64,000 nucleotides of DNA, from NCBI RefSeq assembly GCF_023370075.1, contig NZ_CP097149.1, positions 186,001 through 250,000 of the forward strand, written 5' to 3'. Under the pieces are notes generated by a model. It was not told the DNA's origin. It was given only the letters and a program-made list of their open reading frames with translations, and ran no database searches. Below are positions 34,418 through 44,194 of this stretch, piece after piece. Positions within the stretch are counted from its first letter, which is position 1. Each line of letters starts with the position of its first letter. The stretch is from Deinococcus sp. QL22. Its GTDB lineage: Bacteria > Deinococcota > Deinococci > Deinococcales > Deinococcaceae. A program made the translations under genes and the position numbers.

Positions 34418-35581
34418 CTTGCTCCTGGCTGGTGGGGCTGGAATTTCTGCTCTCCCCGTTCAGCACAGGTCATTTCTCCATTGCCCATGTGGACCTTGTT
34501 CTTTTTTCCAGTGATCGGGAAAGCGCTTTCCCACACGCTGGGTCTGGCCCCCTTTTGGGCCCTGGCGGCCAGTGGGTTCCAGCGGGAGAAGGTGGAGATG
34601 CAACACACGGTGGATCGGGTGGCACAACCACGTCCCCGGTGGGCGGACGGCGGACGAGGAGTGCCCCTAGTGGGCACCGTCATCACAGAGGTTGACCCAC
34701 GGTGCCCACCACGAGTCTTTGGCCCCTGGTGGGCTGGCCTCTGTCCTGTTCCGTCCACGATGGCGAGCGGCTCACGACGGGACGCCTGGTGGGTTCACGA
34801 GGTGGGATAACCCACGGTGGGCTGAACCGTGGGTCCGCAGGGAACGATTGCGCTTTGGTCAGAGAGCATGGGCGATCAGAGTGTGATCCAGCGCCGGACA
34901 GGCCTGTGACTGAGTTGGAACGGACGACCTGCAGGGTCAGGGCGTTGGGGCGAAGGCCCGGGGGAACTCTTAGGTCAATCAAAGTGTTGGCCCCCCGTGT
35001 AACTGGTCGTGACCCCGTGTTGCTGGCGCTCTGAGCCAGGAGTTGCAAAACCCTTTCATGTCCACGTTCACGGCCGCGCCAGTTGGGGACAGGGCGTCTG
35101 GGCGCGGAGTCCCTTCCTGCACAGGCACATCTGCAAGACCGTTCGCGTCTGCCCTAACCCCGCTCATAGTGGCTCCAATCAGGCCTGGTCTCCCTGTGGT
35201 GATGCACACGGTGGGTCGTGACTGACCTGGGGAGACCCGTGATGAATTCCAGCCGCCGACCCTGCCCGGCGGTAGGCGCCGTGGGTCAGACTCCTGTCCT
35301 CGACCCCACTGATGTACGGGATGCAGTCCTATATCGTGGATGGCGACGCAGGCGCTCACGACCGGACTTCGCACGGACTGACCAGGAGAGGGCAGCTGTT
35401 CCAGTCCGTCGGCGGTGGATCAATGACACATCAGACTGCACACGTTGGGTCCATGTCGCAGATCTTGCGCTTGACCTGCAGGGACTCGCGGAATATCTCA
35501 TCCCTGAGAGCCCAGATGATGACAGGCCAGACCAAGCGGCCACGATCCAGAAGTCGTGGCCGCCCGTCACTGTCAGCCGCT
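34418..35581. repeat. Long intergenic region with GGTGGG-type repeats
   Basis: About 1.16 kb without a convincing gene. Repeats resembling those at copy A include AGTGGGTTCC (34571-34580), GGTGGGTTCA (34788-34797), CCCACGGTGGGCTGA (34811-34825) and CACACGGTGGGTCGTG (35205-35220), with inverted forms near 34691 (ACCCACGGTGCCCACCAC). A weak plus-strand frame at 35218-35595 is not supported by a ribosome binding site or recognisable motifs. Confidence 0.45.
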
Positions 35582-36184
35582 CTAGCGGACGCTGAGTTCG
35601 TATCTCAGGTTCTGCTTGAAGCCGGGCTGCTCGGCAGAGAACGCCAGCGTGTGAGCCCCTGTGGGCAGATTAAGCGCCATCCACCAGCCATCTGAGCCGA
35701 ACCACAGCTCTGCCTCTTCCAGGTAGGTGCAGGCCTCCATCCTCCCGCGCGCTGCGCCCTCAACTGCCTGACCGTCCAGCGTCACGCGCAGATTCTTGAG
35801 CCGGTCCAGTCCGGCCTTGCCCTGCCTGAGCACGGCGTTGCACCCCCGCTGGGTCTCACCGGCAGCATAGATGTTCATGACCGGAAAAAAGACCGGGGTC
35901 TGGGCCGGCAGCGAGCAGCGCCGCTCAACCAGGGTGCCGTTTTGATAACTGCCGGCCAGGAACCAGACACCCGGTTCCTGATTCACGGCGCAGTGCTCAC
36001 CCGTCAGGTCCTCCACTGGGCTAGCGCCTTCGGGAGCCGTCACGGCCCAGAGCCACCAGCTCATGCCCAGATCAGCATGTGAGCTCTGCAAGATCGTGCC
36101 AGACGGCAGGCCCTGGAGAGGAGCGGCGGCAGCGCTGCCCAGCAGCAGCGCAGACCAGAGCACGGAGGAAAAGCGTAAGAGCAT
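35582..36184 (-). CDS. Secreted hypothetical protein
   Basis: A 200-aa protein with a Sec signal peptide (LRFSSVLWSALLLGSAAAA). The mature part has MSWWLWAVTAPEGASPVED, then CAVNQEPGVWFLAGS, then PVFFPVMNIYAA, a pattern I know from uncharacterised bacterial exported proteins that probably form a single extracellular beta-rich domain. Three cysteine-containing positions may form disulfides. It is a solitary gene. Confidence 0.8.
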   Translation of the reverse strand: MLLRFSSVLWSALLLGSAAAAPLQGLPSGTILQSSHADLGMSWWLWAVTAPEGASPVEDLTGEHCAVNQEPGVWFLAGSYQNGTLVERRCSLPAQTPVFFPVMNIYAAGETQRGCNAVLRQGKAGLDRLKNLRVTLDGQAVEGAARGRMEACTYLEEAELWFGSDGWWMALNLPTGAHTLAFSAEQPGFKQNLRYELSVR

Positions 36185-36477
36185 GTCCCCAGGAGTCTAG
36201 CGGGCTGCAGGCGCTCTCCCCCAGAGCAGGGCTCAGTTCAGAAGGGAGGTGTTCGCTCCTGACGCAGGGCTGCTGCCTGTGCATGCCGCCCTGATTTGCC
36301 ACCACGCCGATGCTCCCAGACCTGCTCGGGCCGCTGCACCCTGGACAGCACAGCCCCGCGTGGAGCTGACGCCGGTGTCCTAGAAGGGGCCCAGGAGGGA
36401 AGCACGCGTGCGCCTGAACCTGCTCCGCGGAATACCGCATCCCCGAGGGGCCGGATGCCCCAAGCCCTCCTGGAATC

Positions 36478-37128
36478 CTAGACCTGACCCACTGGAAAAG
36501 TTCCCAGGAACAGCGCGCTGGGACGGCCCTCGACCTCGCCTGGCGCGCCCTGAAAGCCGTGGTCTCCCAGAACGAACAGGCACTCCACCTCGGTCACCCC
36601 CAGCTCACGCGCGGCCTGCAGTGCCTCCTGGAGCGCCTCATCCCACTCTGGGACGTCCAACGCCGCGAAGGCCTCCTCCAGCGGGGTCAGTTGTCCGAAC
36701 TCCTCCAGCCGGGCGTCATCATGGTTGTACGCACCCTGCTCCCAGAACTGCGTGTCCACCCACACGGACACCACCCCCGGCTGCTCGTAGATCTGCGCGT
36801 CAAAGGCAAAGCCATCCGGTCCGTCGAGCCAGTCCTGCGCGGCGGTCCCCAGGTGTAGTCCCCCCTCATCCAGCGGCCCAGTCGGCAGGGTGCAGCGGGC
36901 GTCGTAGACGACCGTCACCGAACGCGCCCCATACGCACGCGCGCGCAGAATGATCAGCTCGTTCAGGGTGTCATCCGAACTCAGCAGCGCGCGCAACAGC
37001 ACTTCGCCTGGCGTGCTGGAGGTCTCCAGCTCATACGGAAAGTCCTCTGGCAACGGCGCGCCCAGATTCAGCAGCACCGTATGCTGCCCTTCACAGGCTT
37101 CAAAGAGGACGGCATCCAAGGACAACAT
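36478..37128 (-). CDS. Hypothetical acidic protein
   Basis: A 216-aa, strongly acidic cytoplasmic protein. ATG 37128 (MLSLDAVLFEACEGQHTVL) has no strong ribosome binding site. It has helical C-terminal segments (LEEAFAALDVPEWDEALQE) and an aromatic-rich middle (VVSVWVDTQFWEQGAYNHD). Its composition resembles immunity-type proteins, but I do not recognise a family. Confidence 0.65.
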   Translation of the reverse strand: MLSLDAVLFEACEGQHTVLLNLGAPLPEDFPYELETSSTPGEVLLRALLSSDDTLNELIILRARAYGARSVTVVYDARCTLPTGPLDEGGLHLGTAAQDWLDGPDGFAFDAQIYEQPGVVSVWVDTQFWEQGAYNHDDARLEEFGQLTPLEEAFAALDVPEWDEALQEALQAARELGVTEVECLFVLGDHGFQGAPGEVEGRPSALFLGTFPVGQV

Positions 37129-37187
37129 CCATTGATCCTAAAAGCCCCCAGGCAGGCTTCACCCTGCTGGCCTGGATGATGAGCCGC

Positions 37188-37756
37188 TCAGAGCAACCGG
37201 AACTGCAGAGGCGTGATCAGCGCATGCTGATCCGGGCAGCCCCAACCCTCAGCCCCCTCGCACACCACAGCAGTGGACCCTGGCCCGAACAAGCTTGGGC
37301 TGGGTGATCCGGCGACCGTCCGCACCACAGCCGCGCACAGCGGCGCGAACACCAGGCGCGGCACGGGCACATCGGCACTCCATCCCTGGATCAGCGCGTT
37401 CAGGGCCAGCGGCACCGTCGTCTCCACGATGGCAAACGCCAGCGGCAAAGCGGCCACCAGGGCACAGACCAACCCGAAGATCAAGGGCACCAGCCCAACC
37501 TGGAGAGCTCACGGGCCCAGGGCAGTCGCAGCCCCTGCTCGAGTTTGAGATACAGGCCAGCTCCCAGCGCGCAGCCGATAGACGAAGAAATCGTCCCCCA
37601 GTGCGCCACAGGACCCTCTCCTTCTCCCAAGACCGTGGCCCCGATGATGGCTCCCATAACGCAGCCTGCGGCCATGCCGTTCCAGATCCGGAGTGGCCTG
37701 GCGGCAGGGGCCCGCGGGGGCTTCCACGGGTGACTGAACTCCATGGGGGCTTTCAC
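37188..37756 (-). pseudogene. Membrane protein, frameshifted paralogue of the gene at 37766
   Basis: Two overlapping frames together resemble the neighbouring gene. 37756-37481 encodes WNGMAAGCVMGAIIGATVLG and a second helix, then goes out of frame. 37490-37188 continues LIFGLVCALVAALPLAFAIV and FAPLCAAVVRTVAGS, matching WGLLCALVSAVIAAVP and LAPLCAAVVRAAAG of 37766-38356. The join lies around 37485-37500. With the frame restored it would be a protein of about 185 aa with four membrane segments. The start is GTG 37756 or ATG 37744, 10-20 bases after the upstream stop. Confidence 0.6.
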
Positions 37757-37765
37757 TCCTGCATC

Positions 37766-38356
37766 CTAACGGCCAAGGGAGCTGGGCAGACCTGCAGCAG
37801 CCCGCACCACCGCTGCGCACAAGGGTGCAAGCAAGAGCGGCGGAAAGGGCAACCAGGGCGACACTGGCCACGTCAACACGTACAGCGAAAATGGAACAGC
37901 AATCACGGTTCCGACCAGCAAGGTTGGAACCGCAGCAATCACCGCGCTGACCAGCGCGCACAGCAGGCCCCATACGAGCGGACCAATCAACCAGACCATC
38001 AGAGGCCCTGGCGGGTGAATGAACTTCAAGTAACGGGCTGAACAGACCGCACTTCCCAGGGACAGCGAGACGATCAGCTCCAGCTCAAAAAAGCCGACCG
38101 GGTATCCCTGCTCCAGCTCGAACTCCGTCTTGAACAGCGGGCTCTCTCCCTGACATACCGCCCAGCCGATGGCGGCGCCCATCAGAGCGCCTGCCATCAC
38201 GGCAGGCCAGAAGCGGGGGACCGGCACCCCTGGCCGCGCAGAGCCCGTGCCCGTCGGTACAGGCAGGGCAGACTCAGGCATACCGTGCATGGTAGCGGGC
38301 GAGCACAAGCCCATGTGTCCCAGCGGCGCCGGCCCCCCAGACAACAGGTGTCTCAA
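37766..38356 (-). CDS. Small integral membrane protein
   Basis: Up to 196 aa; one of the internal methionines (MHGMPESALP, about 38290-38281) may be the true start. It has at least four hydrophobic helices: FWPAVMAGALMGAAIGWAV, then LIVSLSLGSAVCSARYL, WLIGPLVWGLLCALVSAVIA and PPLLLAPLCAAVVRAAAG. Function unknown. A tandem, frameshifted paralogue follows 10 bases downstream, so the pair arose by local duplication. Confidence 0.6.
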   Translation of the reverse strand: MRHLLSGGPAPLGHMGLCSPATMHGMPESALPVPTGTGSARPGVPVPRFWPAVMAGALMGAAIGWAVCQGESPLFKTEFELEQGYPVGFFELELIVSLSLGSAVCSARYLKFIHPPGPLMVWLIGPLVWGLLCALVSAVIAAVPTLLVGTVIAVPFSLYVLTWPVSPWLPFPPLLLAPLCAAVVRAAAGLPSSLGR

Positions 38357-38377
38357 GAGGGCTGAAGGAGCAATACC

Positions 38378-38670
38378 ATGTTAGCAATCACCACAACCAG
38401 CGAGACAGTGTCAATCACGACCCCTGAATCAATCCATTGGGAAAGCACCACTCTGATTCGCAAGACCAGCAGCGTGATGCACCCTGGACTGGACGAACTG
38501 CTCGTGACCATCCAGAAAGAGGTCCGGGCAGCGACAGCAGCACTTGGCTGGCCCTCGAGGACGGAGACTGGGCCGCAGAAGAACTGCGCACCCACTTTTT
38601 TGATGAGGCCGCCCGCACACACAGGAGCACGATGACCGCCCCTCACCCAGCAAGCGCGTGCCTATAACCA
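38378..38670 (+). pseudogene. Small gene with a frameshift
   Basis: Begins at ATG 38378 with AAGGAG at 7 bases (MLAITTTSETVSITTPES), continues to LDELLVTIQKEVRAATA, and then the coding signal moves to another frame as LALEDGDWAAEELRTHFFDE. The shift lies near 38545. The ribosome binding site and both coding halves argue for a recently broken gene. Product unknown. Confidence 0.45.
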
Positions 38671-38971
38671 GGCGCTTGCCCTGATCCGTGCCGGCCAGCT
38701 GCCTGAAGGCGGCGCCCAAGAAGCGCTCAACTCTCCATTCATCCTGGCCCTGAGCGAGCGGAGAGAACAGATCACACCGCTGGCTCTTCCGGAAGACCCG
38801 AAGCTGCAAGGAATCGTGTTTGTAGGTCCTGTGGGCGAGCTTACTGGGAGGCCGCAGTCTCCAGACACTCAGCCACCTGGACAGCCGAGGAACCGGACAC
38901 CTGGCCGCCGGCCTGCCGGACCCCGTGAAGCCGCGGGGCTTATGTGCGCACTGGTCAGAGCTGCCGAGTAG
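38632..38971 (+). pseudogene. Small gene with a frameshift near its start
   Basis: ATG 38632 is preceded by AGGAG, but its frame stops after 11 codons. Another frame from about 38645 reads QQARAYNQALALIRAGQLPE and SPFILALSERREQITPLAL with good coding character up to TAG 38969-38971. A single-base change near 38645 would join them. It follows directly on another broken gene, so this two-gene unit appears to be decaying. Confidence 0.45.
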
Positions 38972-39028
38972 AGCGCGCGAAATTCAGCTGAACAATAGCC
39001 TCTCCACTCACCTGCAGGTCAATAGAGA

Positions 39029-39053
39029 ACAGCGCCCCGAAGAGAGGCGCTGT
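39029..39053 (-). terminator. Hairpin downstream of the lipoprotein gene
   Basis: ACAGCGCC (39029-39036) pairs with GGCGCTGT (39046-39053). On the minus strand it is followed by TCTCTATT, 44 bases past the lipoprotein stop at 39097. Confidence 0.5.
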
Positions 39054-39096
39054 CCTGGTGCTGCTCCGTGTTCTCCTGGGGCAGGCTTATGTGTTC

Positions 39097-41328
39097 TTAA
39101 GGCCGATAGATATGGGCGTAATCGTACGATTGCGCGCCCTGGCTGCTGTTCAGTGCCCAGAGGGTACCGTCCGGCGCGACCAGCGCCGGCTCTCCGCTCC
39201 CGACAGGGTAGAACCCCGGCACCTGCCGGACCACCGAGGCGGTGGCCGGGTCGTAAAGCACCCAGTCACGGTAATTGATTTCTCCCGAGACCCGCACGAA
39301 CTCCAGCCAGTGGCGGCCCTGCGCGTCCACGCCCAGCACGTTGAATTCGGTCTCCAACTGGCCATTCACCCGGACCTCAGTGGAAGCCACGCTGCCGGTG
39401 GCCGGATCAAAGGACACCAGGCGGCCCGGGAGGTTGTTGGGGAGCCAGACCTTCCCGCCCGCCGCGTAGCCCTTGTTCACGATCGTCGCACCGGGCAACG
39501 CAAAGGTCTGCCGGGCCAGGGTGTTGCTGTCGATGTGGACCAGCTGCGCGCCCCCATCCATAAAGCTCGAGGCCCAGACGCTGCTGCCTTCGACATCCAA
39601 CAGATGATGGTCATAGGAACTGCCGGGCACCTTCTCGGCCCGGTTCTGGGCATAGTCCAGCCGCTGGATGCCGTCGTAGGTGTCCCAGCCCCGGCCCTGG
39701 GCGTCAAAGCGCATGCCCCAACCGGCGCATCCAGAAAAGCCGCGCGGGTCGTTCATGACCCGGCCCTCACCGGTGACCGCGTCATAGCGGACCTGCGGCG
39801 CGCTCATCTGCCAGATGCCGCCGTCGTCGCCGAGCGTCATGGCCCCGCAGTTGTACCCTGTGGGGGCAAACGCGGTGTGGGTGCCGTCAGCGCGGTGGCG
39901 GACCAGACCCAGCATGCCGGAGGTCCACAGGTTGCCGGCCCCGTCCAGTGCTCTGTTGGAGCCGCCCTGGGCCAGCCGGACACGAGGTGACGCTACAGTC
40001 AGCAACGTCCGGCTGGAGACGTCGAGGCCACTGGGCTGCTCGGTGGTCACCAGGGTGACCGGAAAGTGCCCCACGGCCTGACCGGCGGGAACCGTCACCG
40101 CCAGCAGGACCGTCACCGGCTCACTGCCCGTAATGGTCACCGTCTGGGCCGCAGCGGTCACGCCTGCCGGCAGGCCCTGGGCCGTCACGGTCACGGCGCC
40201 GCGGTAGCCCTGCGGGTAGATGTTCAGTTCGAGTGTGCCGCCCTCGCCCTGCGTCACCTCACTGAAGCGCCCGTAGGCAATCACTGTGGGCGCCACGACG
40301 CTGACGCTGGGCAGACTGCCGCCGCCCAAGGGCTGCCCGCCGCGGCGCACCAGGATCGGCAGCGGGCCGGTATCGGTGGGCCCCCAGGGCTGCGCCGCCA
40401 CCTTCAGGGTGGTGGACAGCGCCTGAGCGCGCAGATTCTGGGCCAGAGGACCGCGCTGGGGCATGCCCACCCACCAGCTGGCCGGCAGGGCGCTGCGCAG
40501 GGTGTAGCGGGCCGGACGGCTGAGCGCCTGGGCCTGCATGCCGGCACCAGCAGGCAGCGTGACCTGGGCAGGCGTGATCTCGAGGCCGGGGCGACCCGAG
40601 ACCAGGTCGACGGTGCCACTGGCGCCGCCCACCTGGTACAGCTTCACAGGCACGTCCACGCTCTGTCCACGGCGGATGGTCAGGGGCACCCTGCTGTCCG
40701 GCACGACCACCACAGCCTCATCGGCACGTCCAAAAAAGAGCCTGGACTGCACGCCCGCAGGGGCCGTGCTGAACGACAGAGCGCCGTCCGCAGTCAGGTC
40801 GACCCGAATCAGGTTCCAGCCGGCGGCGGCGACCAGGTCGAAGTTCAGGCGGTCACCGTCACACAGGGCCGAGCCTTTCAGCGTGACCGCCGACGAGGCG
40901 TACAGCCGCATCAGCAGCTGGTCTTCCGGCGTGCGCTCAAAGACCGCGCCCAGCAGGTCATTCTGAGCTGAGAAGACCTTCAGGGCGCCGATATCCACCC
41001 GTACGCCGTCTGGATTGAGCCCGCCCCCAAAGGTGCAGCCGTCAAAAAGACTGTTCTGCAGCGTGGGGTTCGGGAGAACGGCATTCACGGCACCACTCGC
41101 GGCAATGGCGGCGGGAATGGTGGGCGCCTCGCGCTCACCGGCCAGCAGGTCAACGCGCAGCTGAGCCGCCGCATAGGGCCAGCCTGCCAGGCTTCCCTGA
41201 ACCGTGTTGCCAGGAACGGTCGAAATCGGCGGAAGGGGCGGGAGGGGCGGCTGCGGAGGCGTGACGGGGTCCTGGCCACAGGCCGCCAGAGCAAGGCTGA
41301 GCACGAGCAAGAGGGGAATCTTTTTCAT
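39097..41328 (-). CDS. Large secreted lipoprotein with C-terminal beta-propeller-like domain
   Basis: A 743-aa protein starting at ATG 41328 (MKKIPLLLVLSLALAACGQ), with a lipobox LAAC so that Cys17 would be lipidated. A Pro-rich linker (PPQPPLPPLPP) follows. Residues about 50-430 are Ig-like/beta-sandwich material (for example GGTLELNIYPQGYRGAVTV). The last 290 or so residues look like a propeller of the streptogramin-lyase/NHL type, with repeated motifs such as LDGAGNLWTSGMLGLVRH, LGDDGGIWQMS and APDGTLWALNSS. It is probably surface-anchored and ligand-binding; enzymatic activity is not evident. Long antisense frames here are shadows. Confidence 0.85.
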   Translation of the reverse strand: MKKIPLLLVLSLALAACGQDPVTPPQPPLPPLPPISTVPGNTVQGSLAGWPYAAAQLRVDLLAGEREAPTIPAAIAASGAVNAVLPNPTLQNSLFDGCTFGGGLNPDGVRVDIGALKVFSAQNDLLGAVFERTPEDQLLMRLYASSAVTLKGSALCDGDRLNFDLVAAAGWNLIRVDLTADGALSFSTAPAGVQSRLFFGRADEAVVVVPDSRVPLTIRRGQSVDVPVKLYQVGGASGTVDLVSGRPGLEITPAQVTLPAGAGMQAQALSRPARYTLRSALPASWWVGMPQRGPLAQNLRAQALSTTLKVAAQPWGPTDTGPLPILVRRGGQPLGGGSLPSVSVVAPTVIAYGRFSEVTQGEGGTLELNIYPQGYRGAVTVTAQGLPAGVTAAAQTVTITGSEPVTVLLAVTVPAGQAVGHFPVTLVTTEQPSGLDVSSRTLLTVASPRVRLAQGGSNRALDGAGNLWTSGMLGLVRHRADGTHTAFAPTGYNCGAMTLGDDGGIWQMSAPQVRYDAVTGEGRVMNDPRGFSGCAGWGMRFDAQGRGWDTYDGIQRLDYAQNRAEKVPGSSYDHHLLDVEGSSVWASSFMDGGAQLVHIDSNTLARQTFALPGATIVNKGYAAGGKVWLPNNLPGRLVSFDPATGSVASTEVRVNGQLETEFNVLGVDAQGRHWLEFVRVSGEINYRDWVLYDPATASVVRQVPGFYPVGSGEPALVAPDGTLWALNSSQGAQSYDYAHIYRP

Positions 41329-41574
41329 CGACCCTGCACTGTAGTTGGGCACGGGGTTGAGCGTCTATCCCCCGCCAAAGCGTGAAAACCTGAGTTTGCT
41401 CTCCATGCTCTGCAACCCCAGCTCCCCTGGAACCTGCGTTCGTTCTCACTTCACCCTTCAGGCGAACTTGACCCCTCGCTGAGAACGCCGGAGGGCGGCG
41501 AACGCACTGGTCTGGTGAATCCCGGCCTGCGCGCCCATCTGGCGCTGCTGCCCAGACGGACATCCCCACGCCGC

Positions 41575-41862
41575 CTAGCGCCAACGTTCCATCAGCGCGT
41601 CCACGAGTTGCTGGACCTGCGCCTTCAATTCCGGGTGCAGCGGCACAGCGCAGCCCCAGTCCGGGTCACACTGCCGGCACAGGGCACTCAGGAAGTCGTG
41701 GGCACGATCCTCCAGCACCCACTGGCACATCTCGCGCCACGCTTCAGGCTGCTGCTCGCGAACCTGATTCCACAGGTGCAGCACCTCCCCGGTGAGGCAG
41801 GCACCGGCACCGGCGAGAATCAACGCGTCCAGCTGGGATTGGGCCTGTTCGATAGAACTCAT
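41575..41862 (-). CDS. Small hypothetical protein
   Basis: A 95-aa helical protein, ATG 41862 (MSSIEQAQSQLDALILAG). It contains Trp-rich helices (LHLWNQVREQQPEAWREM) and cysteines (LCRQCDPDWGCAV) in a possible metal-binding arrangement. Unrecognised. Confidence 0.6.
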   Translation of the reverse strand: MSSIEQAQSQLDALILAGAGACLTGEVLHLWNQVREQQPEAWREMCQWVLEDRAHDFLSALCRQCDPDWGCAVPLHPELKAQVQQLVDALMERWR

Positions 41863-42021
41863 TCCCAGAAGATCTGCTGCCGCCTCACTGAACCTGATCG
41901 AAGTCCCGAGCCTGGCATCGGACGGCTGCCCGATGGACGGGGACCAGGCCCGCCGAACCCTGTACAGTTCGCTCGTGTGTCATGACATTTGCTCCGGACA
42001 GTGGACCCGTGGGGGAAGGCG

Positions 42022-43521
42022 ATGACGCAGGCGCCCTCCGCGGAGCAGCTGCAGGCACTGCTGGACGATGCGCTGCCTGAGGGTCAGCTGAATCCAGCGG
42101 GGGCCACGCGGCTGCTGGCCTTTCTGGACGCCCTGCCTCCTCTGCTGCTGCCACGCATCGACGAGCAGTGGCGCGTGCCCTTCCGGGGGAACACCCCGGG
42201 CCCGGCCGGCTGGTTCCGGGCCGTCCAGGACTGGCGCTGGCACTCCACCTTCCCCAGCTGGTTGACACATCACCCCGACGAGCTGCTCACGGCGCCCGGC
42301 GTGGTGGCTGCCCTGGCCGGCAGTCCTGACGGGTATGCCCGTGAATCCGCGGTGCGTCTCCTGGCGCGCCTGGACGCTCCGCTGACCACCGGCATTCTGC
42401 TGGTTCGCGCGGGCGACTGGGCGCCGCCGGTGCGCGCCGCGGCACTGGAGGCCCTGCACGCCCGGCTGAGTGACGCCTACGCCGACCACTGGGCCCGCTA
42501 CGCCGCGCTGGTCGACCGGCTGGAACGGTTGGAGCGCGGTGACGCGGTGCTGGCAGAGTTGGCGTGGGCCCTGCTGCGCACGCCAGCAGGACTTCAGGCG
42601 ATCCGGAGGAATTGGCCCGGCGCCGACCGGGACACCCGCTTGACCCTGCTGCGGGTACTGGAGCAGCTGTCCGGCCCGCCGCGACTCCTGTGGCTCGGCA
42701 CCCTGACGGAGGACCCCCACGTGCAGGTGCGCCGGCGGGTGGTTGAACTGCTGCCCGCGGAGGGGCTGCACGCCCGGCTGGCGGATCCCAACGCGGGCGT
42801 CCGCGAACGGGTGCTGTCCCGGCTCCTGGGGCTCACCCCACTGCACGAGGTGCCCGCGTTCCTGCTGACCGCCTTGCTCGATCCGCGCAGCAGCGTGCGG
42901 GCCCTCGCACAATTTGAGGCCCGCCGCCGAGGTGTGCACCTAAGGGCTGCGTACCTGAAGGTGGAAGTGCCCTTCCTCTCTGCCGCGGCGCTGCGGGGCT
43001 GGGCCGCCGGCGTACGGGAGCAGCGCCTGATAGAGACCAGTTCGCACCTGGAAGCGCTGCTGGGCCATGCCAACGCCCGGGTGCGGCTGGAGGCGCTGCT
43101 GGCGCTGGGCACACTGGCCCCGACCCACCACGTCGACCGGCTGGAGGACGCCCTGCTGGGATCGGCGGCCCAGGCACGGGTGGGAGAATTGACCCTGCGC
43201 GCCGCACACCTGCTGACCCAGGAGCGCCTGGAGGCACTGTGGCACCGGACGACGACAGACCGGCAGCGCCGCCGTCTCCTTCGACTGGCCGCGGGCCTGC
43301 CCCGCTTCGACGCGGCCGCGGTGCTGCTCACCTGGCGTGCCGAGACCAGATCAGCTCTGTCAGAGGAGCTGGACGACACGCTGCATCATCTGCTGACCGG
43401 ATTCGGCACGCGGTATTACACCCGGCCCAGCCTGATTCAGCAAGCGGCCCTCGGGCGGGCGGTGCAGACGGGCACGCTGAACGGGCAGCTCCGGTCCGCA
43501 GTGGAGGCCCTGCTGCCATGA
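42022..43521 (+). CDS. HEAT-repeat protein
   Basis: A 499-aa protein; ATG 42022 is preceded by GGGGGAAGG. It is made almost entirely of HEAT-like helical pairs, for example GYARESAVRLLARLDAPL, PPVRAAALEALHARLSD, PHVQVRRRVVELLPAEGL and ANARVRLEALLALGTLAP, each with the typical V-R-x-x-A/L pattern. Such solenoids bind proteins; related families appear in bacterial typing or immunity contexts. There is no enzymatic motif and the partner is unknown. Confidence 0.8.
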   Translation: MTQAPSAEQLQALLDDALPEGQLNPAGATRLLAFLDALPPLLLPRIDEQWRVPFRGNTPGPAGWFRAVQDWRWHSTFPSWLTHHPDELLTAPGVVAALAGSPDGYARESAVRLLARLDAPLTTGILLVRAGDWAPPVRAAALEALHARLSDAYADHWARYAALVDRLERLERGDAVLAELAWALLRTPAGLQAIRRNWPGADRDTRLTLLRVLEQLSGPPRLLWLGTLTEDPHVQVRRRVVELLPAEGLHARLADPNAGVRERVLSRLLGLTPLHEVPAFLLTALLDPRSSVRALAQFEARRRGVHLRAAYLKVEVPFLSAAALRGWAAGVREQRLIETSSHLEALLGHANARVRLEALLALGTLAPTHHVDRLEDALLGSAAQARVGELTLRAAHLLTQERLEALWHRTTTDRQRRRLLRLAAGLPRFDAAAVLLTWRAETRSALSEELDDTLHHLLTGFGTRYYTRPSLIQQAALGRAVQTGTLNGQLRSAVEALLP

Positions 43522-44194
43522 TGTGCTCGGCCCGGTCACGTGAACCAGAATTATCCGCATCTCACACCTGCGCTGCGCGAGCCTGGCGGGGACCCGGACG
43601 CTCCGCTATCAGTCAGCACCGTCCGGGAGTTCGTCCGCCTACACCAGTCCGCTCACTTGACCTGTCTGTGCCGCCCACAGACCTGTCTCAACTCTAACCA
43701 ATGCTGAAGCTTTCCCTGACCGTGCGCACGAGGGGCCCGGCGTATGAACGCGCATCACGCTGGTCCTGACTTGATCCATGGCCCCGTATCTCGCCGCTCC
43801 TTCGTCCCTTCTGTTGAAAAAGCCGCCATGGGGGACATCAATTCGCCGGTCAGGAGGATGCGCACTCTTCTCCCCCGGCCCTGAGTGAGGCGTTCTTCAG
43901 AAGGGAGCACCGGAGGTGTCGGGGGGCCGGGGGGGGCGCGCCCTCCAGAGAGTTGAGACACGCCTGCAGGCCCCTGGGAAAGCGCCCCGGTCAGAGGGCT
44001 TTCCCTTCTGCCTCTAGTTCACGGTGGGCTCCCCGCGCTGCAGGCAAAGTGAGGTATGAGAGCCACCACTGAGGGACGGAAATCTGGGTGGTTCACCATC
44101 CAACCGACCCGTACCCAGCAGTCACGTTCTGAGTTCAGCGCCCAGGCAGCTGCTTCTCTGAGTGAAAGATGAGGGCCACGCGTTCCCACCCACG
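43522..44194. other. Intergenic with a hairpin
   Basis: No gene seen. GGGAAAGC (43976-43983) pairs with GCTTTCCC (43998-44005), followed by TTCTGCCTCT, a weak terminator or structured element. Confidence 0.45.

Noticed and set aside
35218..35595. 125-aa plus-strand frame
   Set aside because: No ribosome binding site, arginine/proline-rich, no recognisable segment; weaker than nearby real genes.
41980..42939. 319-aa minus-strand frame
   Set aside because: Antisense to the HEAT-repeat gene.
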